Below, in pieces: positions 45,789-60,114 of a stretch of DNA of 64,000 nucleotides; within the stretch, counting starts at the first letter, position 1, and each line of letters opens with the position of its first letter. This DNA is from Doris montereyensis (lineage: Eukaryota > Mollusca > Gastropoda > Nudibranchia > Dorididae), in NCBI GenBank assembly GCA_037039925.1, contig JAXRKP010000682.1, forward strand, positions 1 through 64,000, given 5' to 3'. A program made the translations under genes and the position numbers. The notes under the pieces are model-generated. The model ran no database searches. It was given only the letters and a program-made list of their open reading frames with translations, and was not told the origin of the DNA.

Positions 45789-48700
45789 GTAAGTAGTATA
45801 GTAAAAGACTTTGAAAAATAATAAAGCAAATAGAAGACAAGTGCAGTTTATTTGCAGTCAAATTAATTCGAGAACTATTTTCATTTGGTATTAATTGAAG
45901 AAAAATATTCTGTTGTTGTTAAGGCAAAGATTTAATGATACGATGTTTGTCTCAGCATAGTGAAATAGCTTATCTATAAATTATCCTGGGTATTGTATCA
46001 TCAGCAACAAAAAAGAAAGTAGTGATAATGTGAACAGTATATTCATGTCAGTTGAGACAAGCAGATTTGTAAAGTTTATTATGAAGTGCTTTTTTTTCCT
46101 TTCTGATCTCAAAAGTATGAATCTCAAATATATAATATGTTCAAAGGGTCTTTGTTTGTGGCATTGCACTTTGCGATGTCACTGTGATATTCTTGCAGTG
46201 TAAGGTTTATTTCACTAGTAAACTTAAAAAGATTTTTATGCTTATTCAAAAAAAATTGTTAAAAAGGAACAATGGTCTCTTAAGCGAGTATTTAATACAT
46301 GAGGGGGCTTAGATAATCATTATGTTACGTTTTAAAACAGTATACTTTCATTTGATCTATACTGAGTGTAACCCTTTCTTCTCAGATATGCAAGCCATTG
46401 AAGGAATGCGATGGGCTTTGGACCTGCTCAACAAAATCAATGAGACCATATCAACTGAATATGTTACAGACTACTATGTCTCAGGGATCACTTTGGGTAT
46501 GTGTTCAGACACTGAGACAATGTTTTTTTCATTCTTTTTCCATTTATTGATCTTATCCCTTATTCCTCTAGTGATCAAAACATAATTAATGTATCTCAAC
46601 ATAATAATTTCTTTTAAGGTAATACTATTTCTTCTTACAATACTTTATTCTTTATGTTTTTGTAATACTTAATTGTTTCTTGATTTTTTGGTATGACTTT
46701 TTCCACATTGTAAGATTAATCATCTTTATTTATTCCTGGTGGAAATTAGCTGTCAGCGGTAAAAAGGTTGCGTATTTTCAGAAAGGATTCTAGATAGAGC
46801 AATGCACTTGATGATTAGCCATCAAAGTTTACACTGTACACTGGTAGTAATATCACTAGTATTCTTTGTCTCTATCATATATGTAATTTACTTGTGTCCA
46901 GGCATGAAACTGTTTGACAACTGTGGCCAGTCCCAGCAAGCTGTGGCATCTTTGGCAGATGTTTACCCTGATTTGAACTCCAGGGCTAACGAATGTACAG
47001 AACAAGACAAGCTGTTGTTTGGTAAAGCTCTCAATTATTTTTGTTTTATATTTTTTTTAATACTTTCATTGCTATTGTCTTTCTATCCATTCTCTCTTGT
47101 CCTTTGTCCCTTCTCCTCATTCTGATCTTTGCCTTTAATTTTTTTTTATTTCCTGCCTCTCTTTATCTGTCTTTTGGGTTGTCTGCTCTTCTCTCCTTTT
47201 TCCCCTCCTGTCTCTGGTTTTGTGTGGAAAGTTTGCAGACATGACTGCAGTTAGTTCTACTTCGTTCCTTTCTTTGTCTATTTCTCTGGTTCTATAGATG
47301 GAAAGTTTGCAGACATGACAGGTTAGTTCTACTTAAGTTCCTTTCTTTTTCTATTTCTCTGGTTCTATAGATGGAAAGTTTGCAGACATGACAAGTTAGT
47401 TCTATTTCATTGCTTTCCTTTGTTTACCTCTGTTTCTACAGATGGAAAGTTTGCAGACATGACTGGTTAGTTCTACTTCGTTTCATTTCTTTTGTCTACT
47501 TCTGTCTGTCATCTTGTTGCCTCCTTTTACTTGATGCCAAGATTACTGCCAACAGTGGATAAGTTTATTCCATCCAATGTCATTTGCTACAAAAAAGACA
47601 CTTATCATTCAGCTTTGCTCTCTGCCAAGCCTGACACCTCCCTCCCAGTATTGTCTTTGCTATTTTTATTATTGAGGTACAGGTCGAAAGAAGACAGACA
47701 GATGTAGAGAAACAGACACACAGAGAGAGAGAGGCACAAAGAAACAGTGATAGGGAGAGAGAAAGAGTACTTCTCCATTGCTAAAAGTTTATATCTCAAG
47801 TCCCAGTGAAAAGAAACATGAATACACAATAAAGTCCCCAAGAACCTCACTTTATCACAAATCAAATCACAAACGCTACATGATGTTAAATCCATTGTGT
47901 CAAATGCTGAAATCGGTGTATTCTAATCGCTATCCCATAAATTGTCAAAAATAGATGAAGGGTAAGACAAATGTCAGATGATAATCCAGAACAAAGGCAT
48001 CAGATGTTATGATTTTTACGATGTTACTTTCTATCGCGTTAAACATAAATGCAAATCAATTTTTTGTGATTCCTGTAAAATTTGGTAAATGTGGATTCCA
48101 TGATTTGTTTACCCAGGCAATGAAATGTCATTTACTCGTACAATATTTATGCCTTGTTTTGTTCTATTGCTCAGTGAGTTATCCTTTTATTATTCTTTGT
48201 TTCCCTTTCTGCCCTCCTATTCTATATTGCATACATGAGACGTTCACTCCAATCTCTTAAAAATTACAGGAATCGTAGGCCCTTCAAGTTCTGAGGACTC
48301 AATGTTGACATCGTTGGCTTCCCAGGGTTTCAACATTCCACTTGTTTCATTTCAATCCACAAATCCTGATCTCACGCTCAGTGACCGCTACCCAAATTTT
48401 ATGAGGACCATATCTCCAGATGACCGTCTTATGCAGGTACATGCTGTGCTGGTCATGATTTGTATTCTGTTTTAGGTTGTGTGATATTTTTTTACTTTGT
48501 TTAGCTTTCATTCTTATTATTGTTTTCAAAGGAAATATTTCTTTTAAAAAAATCAGGTTACTGGATGATAGGAAGGAGAGGAAGAGGTATTGTAAGATTA
48601 TAAGACAAAGGACATCTAGATAGGGCTGTAAGAAAAGCAAGTCAAGTAGCCAACAATGAATTTCCAACACTTGTCGAATAATACACATTGTACTGTCTTT

Positions 48701-51700
48701 AAAAAATCATGTATATTTTCTCTGGCCATCATCATCCCCTGGTGACTCAGATTAAAATATCCAATGTTCTGTTAGAACCGTCCTAATTAAGTGTAACACA
48801 GATTATATAAATGACATGTTCATTATATTCTGTTGTGTCACAAATCACAAATTTCCCATGTCATTCTTTAAATATTGAATGGAAAAAAACGAATCTCCAT
48901 AGGATTTTAGTGATTTTATTCATAAATGAGTGAGGTAAAAGATTTTGAAAATTGGGTCAAAATCCAAGATGTCGGCGATTCCATGGCAACCAAGGACACA
49001 ACAAACTTTTCAATGATATAGGATGGCTATATTTTGACAGGTACACATATATATACTAAAAGGAAAAAGCCAAACTCAAAAGCAACAAAAAGTCACTTCA
49101 TACTGTTCATAATAAATGGTGTCCAGGAAAAAATAGGTGTAATGAATTTGGTAATATGTCTTACATCCATTATCTGACTTTGATTTACCTTTGAGGACCC
49201 CTTGTATCTCCATGCAGAAAAAGGATTTGAAAATTTCATAAGGATTGATAAAGGCAAGTCGCATGAATTAGCACCCTATAACATAATCAAATTTCAAATA
49301 ATGCAAAATGTGCACTAAAATGTCTTGTCAATAAAAAGGATTGATACGTTCTTCCTCTTGCTCTCTAATGTCTTAAACTTTTACTCGGTTTCTGCATCGA
49401 AGTTAAAAAGAAATTCTAGCTCTAGACTATAAACAAATCTTAGGTTAAATAGAGCTAGATTTATGTCAAGACATACAGTTTTCTGAATCAAATACCTTGG
49501 GCACAAGAGGCTAAGTTAAGTGTAGAAATGAGGGATAAAGAGAACAAAAATATATTCTCTTTTTCTCTTATTCAGAACTGGATACAAAAATCAAAAGGAC
49601 TGTGTCTGTATCTAATTGCAACATTTGCAAAAGCATCAGGTAGATAGAGCCACTCTCATGGACATCAAACATTCGCACTGCCGAAAATATCTGACGCATT
49701 CAGCAGTCTGTTGAGATCACAACTGTTACTGAGACATAGGCTGCAAGAGGTAGGAGGGGTCCTTGGGCTCTCTAGTATTCACACAATCCTGCGACACAAT
49801 CTGCACGTTTACCCATATCGAATTTCCATCAATCACAAACTGACTGATGAGGACAAAGAAGGTTGTATGGTGATCTGTCAGTGGTTTACAGAACAGTTTG
49901 TTGCGTCATTTATTCAGTTTTTTGGTTCAATTTATATTTTGAATTGTTTTTGATAACTGATAATGGGATTAGGAAAAGATTTACACATCATGGTTCGCAT
50001 GGCTGTAGTGTAAGTCACACAAATTTGATTGAATTTGCATGAGAATTGTGCAAATAAATCGAAATAACATGGAACCTATTTTTTTCTGGACACCCTGTAC
50101 CTGTCATAAAGTCCTTTTTTAGATGAAAGCAGTGTAAATTATTTTCCCTAGTGCGAACTGTAAAGATAAATGAATGGATTTGATAGAAAGACCAAAAAGT
50201 ACAAATCTATATTTTGATGCCAAAACTCCACTTCAGGACCTGCTCTCTCTGTAACTGCCAAACCATTTCTTTTACCCACTCATCCGCCTCCTCCATCTGG
50301 TTTACTTCCTCTTCTTTCCCCAACAAGTCTTATTGCTCTTCAACCACCTTTCTCTAACCTGAACACACCCCCCCACCTCCTCTTCCCACTTTCACCTCTG
50401 GTTCATTTCTTCATCACCCTTTTGTTTTGTCTATTCCAGGTCATTGTTGAAGTCCTTGGCTACTTGAACTGGAAGCATATTGTTATCGTGTATGAAAACA
50501 GTGACTATGGCAGAACTGCATTTGCAGAATTTCACAAACGTTATGTGGCTGCTGGATGTTGTTTAGCCGCTGCAATAACATTTGATGCGAACAATTTAGA
50601 TGACGACTATGTCGACTCAATTCTCTCAAGTGCCCTCAACTCAGAAGCAACAGGAGCTCTCTACTTTGGCCATGATATATTTGCCAAAGCCCTCATTAAG
50701 CGGAGAAGCCAAGATGCCTGGTAGGAAGTCTTCTAGTTTCTTGGCTCTGTGTTTTCTTCTTCATCATTGTAACTAACTTACTCTTTTTTAGTATTGCTGT
50801 CAGAGGCATGATTTTGAAGTTAACCACTAACTGTTAATCCAACTTTGATTTTAAAGTGATGTATTTGATTCCATTTTTGAACTCTTCACTGCTACTGTGG
50901 AGTGTAATTTCTGTTAACAATTTCTTGCATAGTCTTACTGTACTATGGGAGACTAAATGAAGGTAGCAATCCATGTTTGAAGAAGGAACCAGTGTGTTTG
51001 ACAGTCTGATCTAGTTGTTCTAGTCTTAAATTTGGGCTCATCTTATGGGATTAACGTTTGTCCATTTTAGCTTCAGAGAAAATATTTATTTTATTTCTAG
51101 CTGCATGTTCTTCCAAAGGTATTCATAGTCTTGTTGTTTTGTAATCTATTGAATTCGTCCTTTTGTTGTTGAAAAACATATAAGAAAAAAAATCTACAAA
51201 ATCTAAAAAAAGTTTCACTGAAGTAAAAACATTTTAGCAGTGCTCCAGGTCAGTTGGAAATTTTACATGAAGGACAAAAATTAAACAATGCTTTAAATAA
51301 TTGTTTGATTAACAAAACCATTTGATATTTTCTATGTTAAGCACTATTTGATTCATTGAAGCTTAAGTTATCCTTCCGTAATAAGATATGATTTTATTTT
51401 GAAAGTGACTGAGGTTTACATAATGATAATAATAACTATTTATAGCATTTATTCAGTGTTTAATCTTAGTTGGTACTGAACTCTAAGTATTTTACAATAG
51501 CATAAAGAGAAGGGAAATAAAAGGATGTTTATTCAATTAAAATATGAGAGATGTTCAATAAATCTTTGCCGTGACTATAAAAAGAATTGTCATACAAGGA
51601 TGAAACTTGGGGAGAATCTTTATGGAATGCTGCATGGGGAGTTTGGGGAAAATCTGATCAGCAATGTGAACTTGAGAGCACTTTTTAGTGAACTTAGTTT

Positions 51701-54700
51701 ATGAATACCACAAGATTACTCCATTTTCAATGAAAACAATATCAACAATGGAATCTTTTGAGTCTCCACTCTGTAATCAGATTTCTTTATTTGCAAGAAA
51801 GTTCACCAGTAACAATTTTGAAGGAGATGTTAAGTGTTTACCATGCTAAATACCCTTCTTATAAAACTGCTAAATATTGGAGAAGGAAACTCAAACCAGG
51901 CTTTCTGTCCGTTTTTGATAGTCAATCTTTGTTGTTATGGAAAAAATGTGGGTCTAGTAAAGAAACTGGTACTTGAAGATCAACGAGTAACTGTTAAACA
52001 GTTAGCAGGTGCAACAAAAATGAACATGACCTCTAACTTAGACAATGACAAAGTAACATCCTCCATCAATGTCACAGCATTGGACCAGGAAGCAGTGTCA
52101 CTCAATGCTGAGCAACATGCTGAAATAGTGACAGAGATCAATGTGAATGTCTACTCAAGTGTAAAAGCAATTTGACTGTAAATGTCGCAAATCATGTAAA
52201 TCTAAAATTAGTAACACCTTTGTTTTCGCTTTTTTAACATTAGGAAGCCCCTTCAGGTCAGTTCTGGGTCCTACAGCTTAATTCTTTGCCGTCGGGAGAA
52301 CCCCACTAATTATATTGGATAAAAAGGGGCCGATGCTCACTTAATTCCCTCTCGAGAGCAGGTTTACTGTTGGTTAGTGAGGGTTTTTTGGGTAACCCAG
52401 CCATTGTTTGGCATGGGCTCGTAGAAAAATGACCTTGGTATGGACAGCGAGGAAACTTCCATCGAAATCCTGTCCTCAATATACTCAACTTTTGCCTGAA
52501 ATTGTACTTGCAGAATCAGGCCGATTACAATGGTTAATGATGAATCTTGCACTTGACGAGAAGTTTCCCTCCACAACCTACCAGCGGGGAATTATCAGCG
52601 TAACAGTGGCATCGAGGTTTATTGTTGAATTTGAAGATCATTGGTTGCGTCTAGATCCTGCTGATCCACACCCAGAAAACCCATGGTTCAAGGATTGGTA
52701 CGAGATGAGAAACAACTGCTCTGTTACCCCAGTCCTAGGGCAGAGGTAAACAATTTTGTTTTATATCTGTTCCTTTGTTTTTCTTCATTTTGAGAATTAA
52801 ATTTTGGATGAATGGATGAATGTTGTGGGGACTCAGTAGTCTAGAGGCAAGGTGTCGGCCTCTCAACCAAGAGGTAGTGGGTTCAAATTCGAGCCCCATC
52901 AACGGTTGAAAAGTTTTCTCATGTTTTTTTCGAGCAAACATCCTGGTCCAGGTAGGTGGATCAACACCTAGTCCCATTAGAGATGGACAATAAAAGGAGG
53001 TCCCGTGTACAGATCACAACACTCTGTGCACGTTAAAGATCCTTTGGCTGTTTACAGGGCAGTTGGGAAAAATTTAAAATCCTACTGAAAACCCCGAGAT
53101 CACCTAAGTTGTGGATGTGGGTAAATCAAATCAAAATCAGGTCAATGCTGTAGAGCTGCCAACCATTATTTTTGGATAAGCGTACAGGTTTACATTTTCT
53201 GACATCTGAATACAAGTTTTTCCAAGTAGGGCCAAGCTATTCTTATGTTGATGTACAGTTGTTGAGCCTGCACTTGTGCAGGATACGGACTATAAATCCA
53301 TCCTTATCTTTATCTTTATCTTTACAACCTTTTTTATTGTCACCATATTGGTTGATCTAGACAAGGCCAGGCTATTCTTTGATCTAGGCTGATTCAAGGG
53401 GCCATGACAAGCCATATTATTGAGACACTCAAGACCAACATAGTGCTCAGCTCCCCAATCCCATGATCATCAATCTGTCTCATTTTGTGCAGAAGTCCCT
53501 GCTTGCATTGCAATCATATTTGGCTTTCCTCATCTTCTGATGTCCGATGCAAGGCTATCCTTTTTTCTCCTGTAGATGGGCCCTATCCACCTCCATCTTC
53601 TTTCTTATACGGGTGGCTTCCATTCATTTTGGTTACATCGTTTAAGGTGTTTTTGATTTGTTATTCTACCTAGCAAAATATTTCTAAGAATTCTTAACGA
53701 GTTTTGTTTAAGGAATTCACAGATTTCTGCTGTGCAGGTAACAATCTTTTGACAGGGGATAGCGTTGACGTTTTCCCATGATACTGTAGTCTGGTCTAAA
53801 GCCTGCCTGCTCTTCTGCAAGTGATTTCTCAGTCTTTGTTTTCAATCATTTGAGGATCACATGGAGCATAACCTTATTGGGGTGGCTGGTCAGGCTTATA
53901 GTCCTGTAATTGTGACATTGTCTAAAATTTCCCATTTTGAGTATAGGTATTGCTATAGAGTGTGTTCTAGGCCACTTCTTTTCTTCCCAAATTTACTGGT
54001 AGAGGGTTTAGAGGGCCTTTGTTGCTGCATCACCTTTTCCTGTTTAGCAGTTCTTAGGGAATGTTGTTCAATTCAGGTGACTTTCCTCGCTTGAGGCTGT
54101 TCAAAGCTGTTTCCACTTCCTCTTTCAGCACAGGTGGGCTGTCTTTTAGCATTTTCTTGGCCTTTTGAAGTATGGAGCTGTCTGAGTGTAGTTCATAGTT
54201 GTAAAGGCTGGTGCAATATTATGTCCGCCTCCTAAAGGACCTTCTCATTTTCTGTCAAAAGCCTTCTATCCTTAGCTTCAATGACAACTGCTCTTGTCCG
54301 CCTAGTCTTGGTGAGGGCTTTGAGAGAGAGTTGTAGGCCCGCTTGCTATTTTCCATTTCATTCCTGTCTCAATAACACGGCACTCTCCACTCTTCATTGG
54401 CTTTTCTCAATTTGTTTCTGACCTTGGTGTGTGTGCATGATGATATTGACAATTTGTTTCTGACCTTGGTGTGTGTGCATGATGATATTGACATTTTGTT
54501 TCTGACCTTGGTGTGTGTGCATGATGATATTGACATTTTTGTTTCTGATCTTGGTGTGTGTGCACGATGATATTGACATTTTGCTTCTTTCCTCTCATGG
54601 CTTACATATATTTTTTCATATCTCATTGTGTTTCTTCATGACGTAGACCTATATCAAAATGTATTGTATGCCTTTGTTTATAATGTAAGGATTAATGCAT

Positions 54701-57265
54701 ATGTGTACATATTTGAAAGAATATGTGTATGGGTGGGTGAGGTATTTTATGAGTATGTGCTTCAGAATGATTTCTCTATGAGATTATAAAGTCATCTTGT
54801 GTCTGGTCTTATTTATTTATTTACTTCTTTTTTATTTATCTCTTTATATATATATCTATCTTCCTTTCATTTTCTTTTCTTTTTCTTTTCCTTTTCCTTT
54901 TCATATTTATTCATGCCTGTATTCATTTAATATTTTGATCTTTTATTCTTACTGTCACAGAGATTGTGCCACTATTTATGGCGTTAACTTATCAGAAAGG
55001 GAGAGGGAACAACTCCTTAGAGCTAATTTTGTGCAAGACCAGTACGTAGAGCCAGCAATCATGGCCGTGTTTACCTATGCCAATGCCTTGCGCCGGGCCC
55101 AGATGGTCAAATGTCCCAGCACCAGGGGTCCCTGTCCTGCTTTGCTTGAAATGAGCCGACAAGAATTTTTTGATGACTTTTTGAAAGAGGTAATCATCTT
55201 TACTAGTTTGAACAAGCTCATTCGATTTGATGTGTCATCTTTTCATCGTATACTGCAATTTGATGGTCCATATAAATTTTGCAGATTTATCTGTTCCTGT
55301 TCTGTTAGACTACTTGCATGTATATGTGACTTTCTCTTAGTTTTGATTATCATTTTCTTCTATTACCCAATTGTTTTGAAATTCTATGTCATGACAGCAA
55401 GCCCGTCTCGTAATTAATCTTTTAAAACAAAGAAAACGTATTGCCAAATAGGCAGCTCCCTTCAAAGTGAATAGAAAGGAGACAGCAATTATACATGTAT
55501 CTAAGTTATGAACAGGTAATTTTGTAGAATTAGTATGTGAAAGAGTTTTGTGATGTTTATTTATTTTATTGTAAATATTTAATTGATGTGTTATGATGTC
55601 ATAGTATTAGGTCTCAGACAGATTGAACTGTCTCTTCAGTTTTGAACTAACCATGCCTCTTTAGTGGCATGTTCTTTTCTTCTCTTGACATCATGTATAG
55701 GCCCTTTTGCCCTTTTCAGCTAATACTCATAACAAGCATGCCCGGAGACAATAGTGGATTATGATTTCTCGTTATAATATAGCAGAGTCTCTCAAACTTT
55801 GACTGCAGTAGTCATAAACCACTGTATGGAGTATGGGTGATAGCAAGTACAATTAAGAGGTCAAATCAATACACAATACTGATACACAAGCTTTTGACTG
55901 GAAATTGATGAATTAGATCTAGTATCAATAAAAAGTTTCCTCGATCGCAGGCAAACAATCTTTTTCCAATCAATTCAAGTATTGATCAGATCCAATAGTT
56001 CATTCATTAAGAACTTCAGCAGGCTATTTGACAACTACCTGCGAAATATGGGGGTCATGGGTGCAATGATGCCTAAGTTTATATGCTCAAAGTTAGAAAG
56101 TCAGCTTTATAAATATATTTGATGTATTTTAGATTTGTCTTTTCTAACATCTTTGTATCTTACTTTATATTGTCCTTTCTAACATCCTCTTATCTTATTG
56201 TTTATTGTCCTTTCTAACATCTTCTTATCTTATTGTGTATTGTCTTTTATATCTTATTGTGTATTGTCCTTTCTAACATCTTCTTATCTTATTGTGTATT
56301 GTCCTTTCTAGCCTCTTCTTATCTTATTGTTTATTGTCCTTTCTAACATCTTCTTATATTATTGTGTCTGGTTGGGGACTCAGTAGTCCAGAGGCAAGGT
56401 GTCGACCTCTCAATCAAAAGATTGAGGGTTCAAATCCTAGCAGTTGGCAGGGTGAAAAGTTTCCCAAAGTTTTGTTTTAGTATCCCCCTTCCCTTCCCCC
56501 CCCCCCCCCCAGTCCAAGTTGGATGATAAAAAGGAGATCCCAGGAGTAGAACACAACACCTTGGCCACGTTAAAGATCCTGTGGCTGTTATACAGTCCAG
56601 GAAAAATAAGAAATTCTACCAAAATCCCAGAAGTCATCTTAGTTGTTGTTGTTGGTAAAGTCTAGATCAAATCAAATCAAATCAAATCAAATCAAACACT
56701 GGATCTAGTCAATCTTTTATCTTTCCTCATTTTATCTTATCTTATCTCATCTTATCTTATATGCTATTTTATCACACTTTGATTTGGCTGTATAAAGAGC
56801 ATTACTATGGTAGATCATCCTTGACAATGTTGACTTTTTTTCCTTTTACAATGTTACCTGATAAGCAACCTATGGTGTATTCAATTCTTGTGTAAAATAA
56901 GAAAATATAAAATGAGAATAGGCCTGGCTTTTTGTTTTTGCCTGTTTTTCTGTTTTTACCTCTTTTTTTTAATGTAATTTTTCCAATTTATTTATTCTAG
57001 GTGGATTTCACATTCACTTCGGATGAAAGGGTTCCAAGCTTGGCCTCTAATATTTATGAGCCATATCTGGCTGCCAAGAGACTGTCATTTGATGACAACG
57101 GTGACATTGAAAATCCTAGTTTTTATGTCTGGAATTTCAATAACATTGAAACCGGAGCTGGAGCAAGCACTTTCAAATTTAGAAGGGTGGGTAAATCTTA
57201 ATAAATCAGTCATTATTTGTGATTGTGATTTTCTACTTCTTTTCTGTTAATTTACTGATTGAAAG

Positions 57266-57335
<70 letters not shown>

Positions 57336-60081
57336 CAGAGAGAGAGGGTGGGGGTGGGAATGAGGGAGGGAACGAAGGAGGGAGGAAGGTAGGCAGGTAG
57401 AGAGTTTTTACCAAAAAAGAGTTGAAAATGTTCAAATTGCTGATATACAATATTTTTATCGTATTTTCTCCATTACTAATTATTAATCCAACAAATGTTA
57501 TTATTTTTCCAACAAATGTGCAAAGGGGTTTCAAGAGGAGTTAAACAAAAAAAGTGTGCTTTGACACTCTCTTCACTGTTTTAGGTTGTCTAAGGGGTTT
57601 CAAGAGGAGTTAAACAAAAAAGGTGTGCTTTGATACTCTCTTCACTGTTTTAGGTTTTCCTAGGATATGGAAAGTAAATGTTAACATGATTTTTTTAAAT
57701 TTCTTGATCCCAATTTTGGGTAGATTGGAAATAGCATCTAGTTTTATTGGAGGTAGTTAAAAAGCTTTGAGATTTTTTTCAAGATACAGACTCATTGGAA
57801 ATTTCATAATGCCATGTGTAAGACATTCAGATCAGTACTCATGCCCTTAAAGAATTGGTGAATATTGGTGATCAAACACGCAAATTAGTCTTCTGATCCC
57901 TTGATGAAGCAAGCAAAAACAATGATATGAGATTATGATAATTTTGTCACTTCTTTTTTTATAATACAATTTGTCTTGTCCTTAACAAGTTTCTCTTGTC
58001 TTTTATACATCTGAATGTAATCTAAGGTTGGCACGTATATCAATGGAAACTTGGATGTAAACCTAAACAATATCGGTATGTACAGTGAAACCCGCACGCA
58101 ACAGAATCCAGCCTTTCCCAACATCCCTTTGCCCAAGCAGTGGTTGCTCCTCTTGTGTTGGTCTTCCTGCAGATACAAAATATTTCTATGAACCTGGAGA
58201 TATTGTCATCAACGGCATTTTCTCTCCATAACATGGGACCAGCCCCATTATCATGTGGGGATCTCAAGTGAGTTTGTTTTCTACTAATGTACCAATGCTA
58301 GGCAGAGTTGGAGATTTCCTGTCACTACAATAATTTTCAAATGAAAATCCTTTTCAATAATCTGTGTTGGTAATCAGTTAGAAACTTAAGATTTACAAAG
58401 CGTTTTGCCTCAAATTTCCTTAAAATCTGATACGATTTCTATATGATATTATACAGTGGAACTTCTCTAAACGGGAACCCAGCCAATTGTAAAGAAATAC
58501 CGGGGAACAGATTTTTTCTATATATTTTACCTCTCTAAATGCGACGGCTAATCGGGACAATTTTTCGCGAGATTGCATTGGTTACCATCATTGCCCCCAT
58601 AATTATTTATTCCAATGCTCAATTGTTATCCATATGTGGTCTCTGTGTCAGCAAAACGTCAATCATTACTCCTACTTTAGTACTACACGTTTTATACATT
58701 ACATAATATGTACACAATATCGTATGTACCAGTTCACAATGACATAAGCTAGACACTCCAGACATGCTTTACGCAGGTGTGAAATCAGGCGTCAAGCCAG
58801 CCCTTGCTGGTCCACCTAACAATACAGTGCAGTGTTATATTGGGCGATGTTTAAAAAGCAGAGTCGTTCACTGTTGTAGCATTTCATTGCCCGCTTAGTT
58901 CTCCTGACAGTCACAAGGAGGGACACGTGAGGAGATAATTAAATGATTGGACCTTAGACAGTAGGGGATTCAGTAGAGTACAAGCAGCTGTAATGAAATA
59001 TCTCAGAAGAGTAGTAGGGAAAATTTAAAGGGACGAAATCAGAACCGCAATGATCAAAGCAAGGCAGATAGCATGAAAAGTAAGATAGAAATAGATCAAC
59101 TCACATTGTTTGGGCATGTAAACAGAATGAATGATAAAGAGAGTAGCTAAATCAGTATATAATGCTATAACCCAAGGTAAAAGGCCAAAAAGGCAGACCT
59201 CAGAGAAAGTAGGATGTAGATATAAAAGAGGCTCTGAAACAGAGAAATTTAACCGTCACATAAGGAAACAGAAAATATCAGGACAGGGTAGCCTGGAGGA
59301 AGATCATTTCAGGGAACTTAACTCATATACTGGAAGATAGAATGGGAACTGATAAGAAAGAAAGTAGTAGTAATAGTGGTAGTATCAGTAGCAAAGAATA
59401 AAGATGTGAACAAAGACAAGACAAATATAGAGTAATAGACATAAACAAATCGCTGGGAATCAACAATAAAATCTCCAACCTCTGCCTCAGTTGTAGTGGT
59501 GATATAAATATTAGACCCCTTATCACAAAAGGGCAGCAAATCATTTAGTATGTTCATTTATCACATCTGAACTTTGAACTCACTTTTGGCTGGGGTGACA
59601 GAAAATCATATAAATAAATTACAGCAAATCCAAAATAGTGCAGCAAGTTTTAAAAAATAAAAAGACTGACCACATCACACCAATACTGAAAGAATTACAC
59701 TGGCTTCCGGTGAAATGTCATATCAGTTTTAAGATTGTGACATTGATCTATCAATGTGTTCATGATCCATGCTCACACCATATTTTAATGACAATTCCTC
59801 TTTTAATGAAATTTTAAACCTCATATGTCATTAATCAGTTCACAATTTATTGTCATTTCTATTGAATATTTCAATGTTCAAATGTATGATTATGTTTCCT
59901 TGTTGTCTTAAGTATGTAAAACACCATGAGACTAATTATAGGTGAATGATACAATATAAATGCATTTATTATTATTGTTATTATTATTATTATTATTATA
60001 ATTATTATTATTATTATTATTATTAATATTATTATTATTAATATTATTATTATTATTACTATTATTATTGTTATTATTATC

Positions 60082-60114
<33 letters not shown>

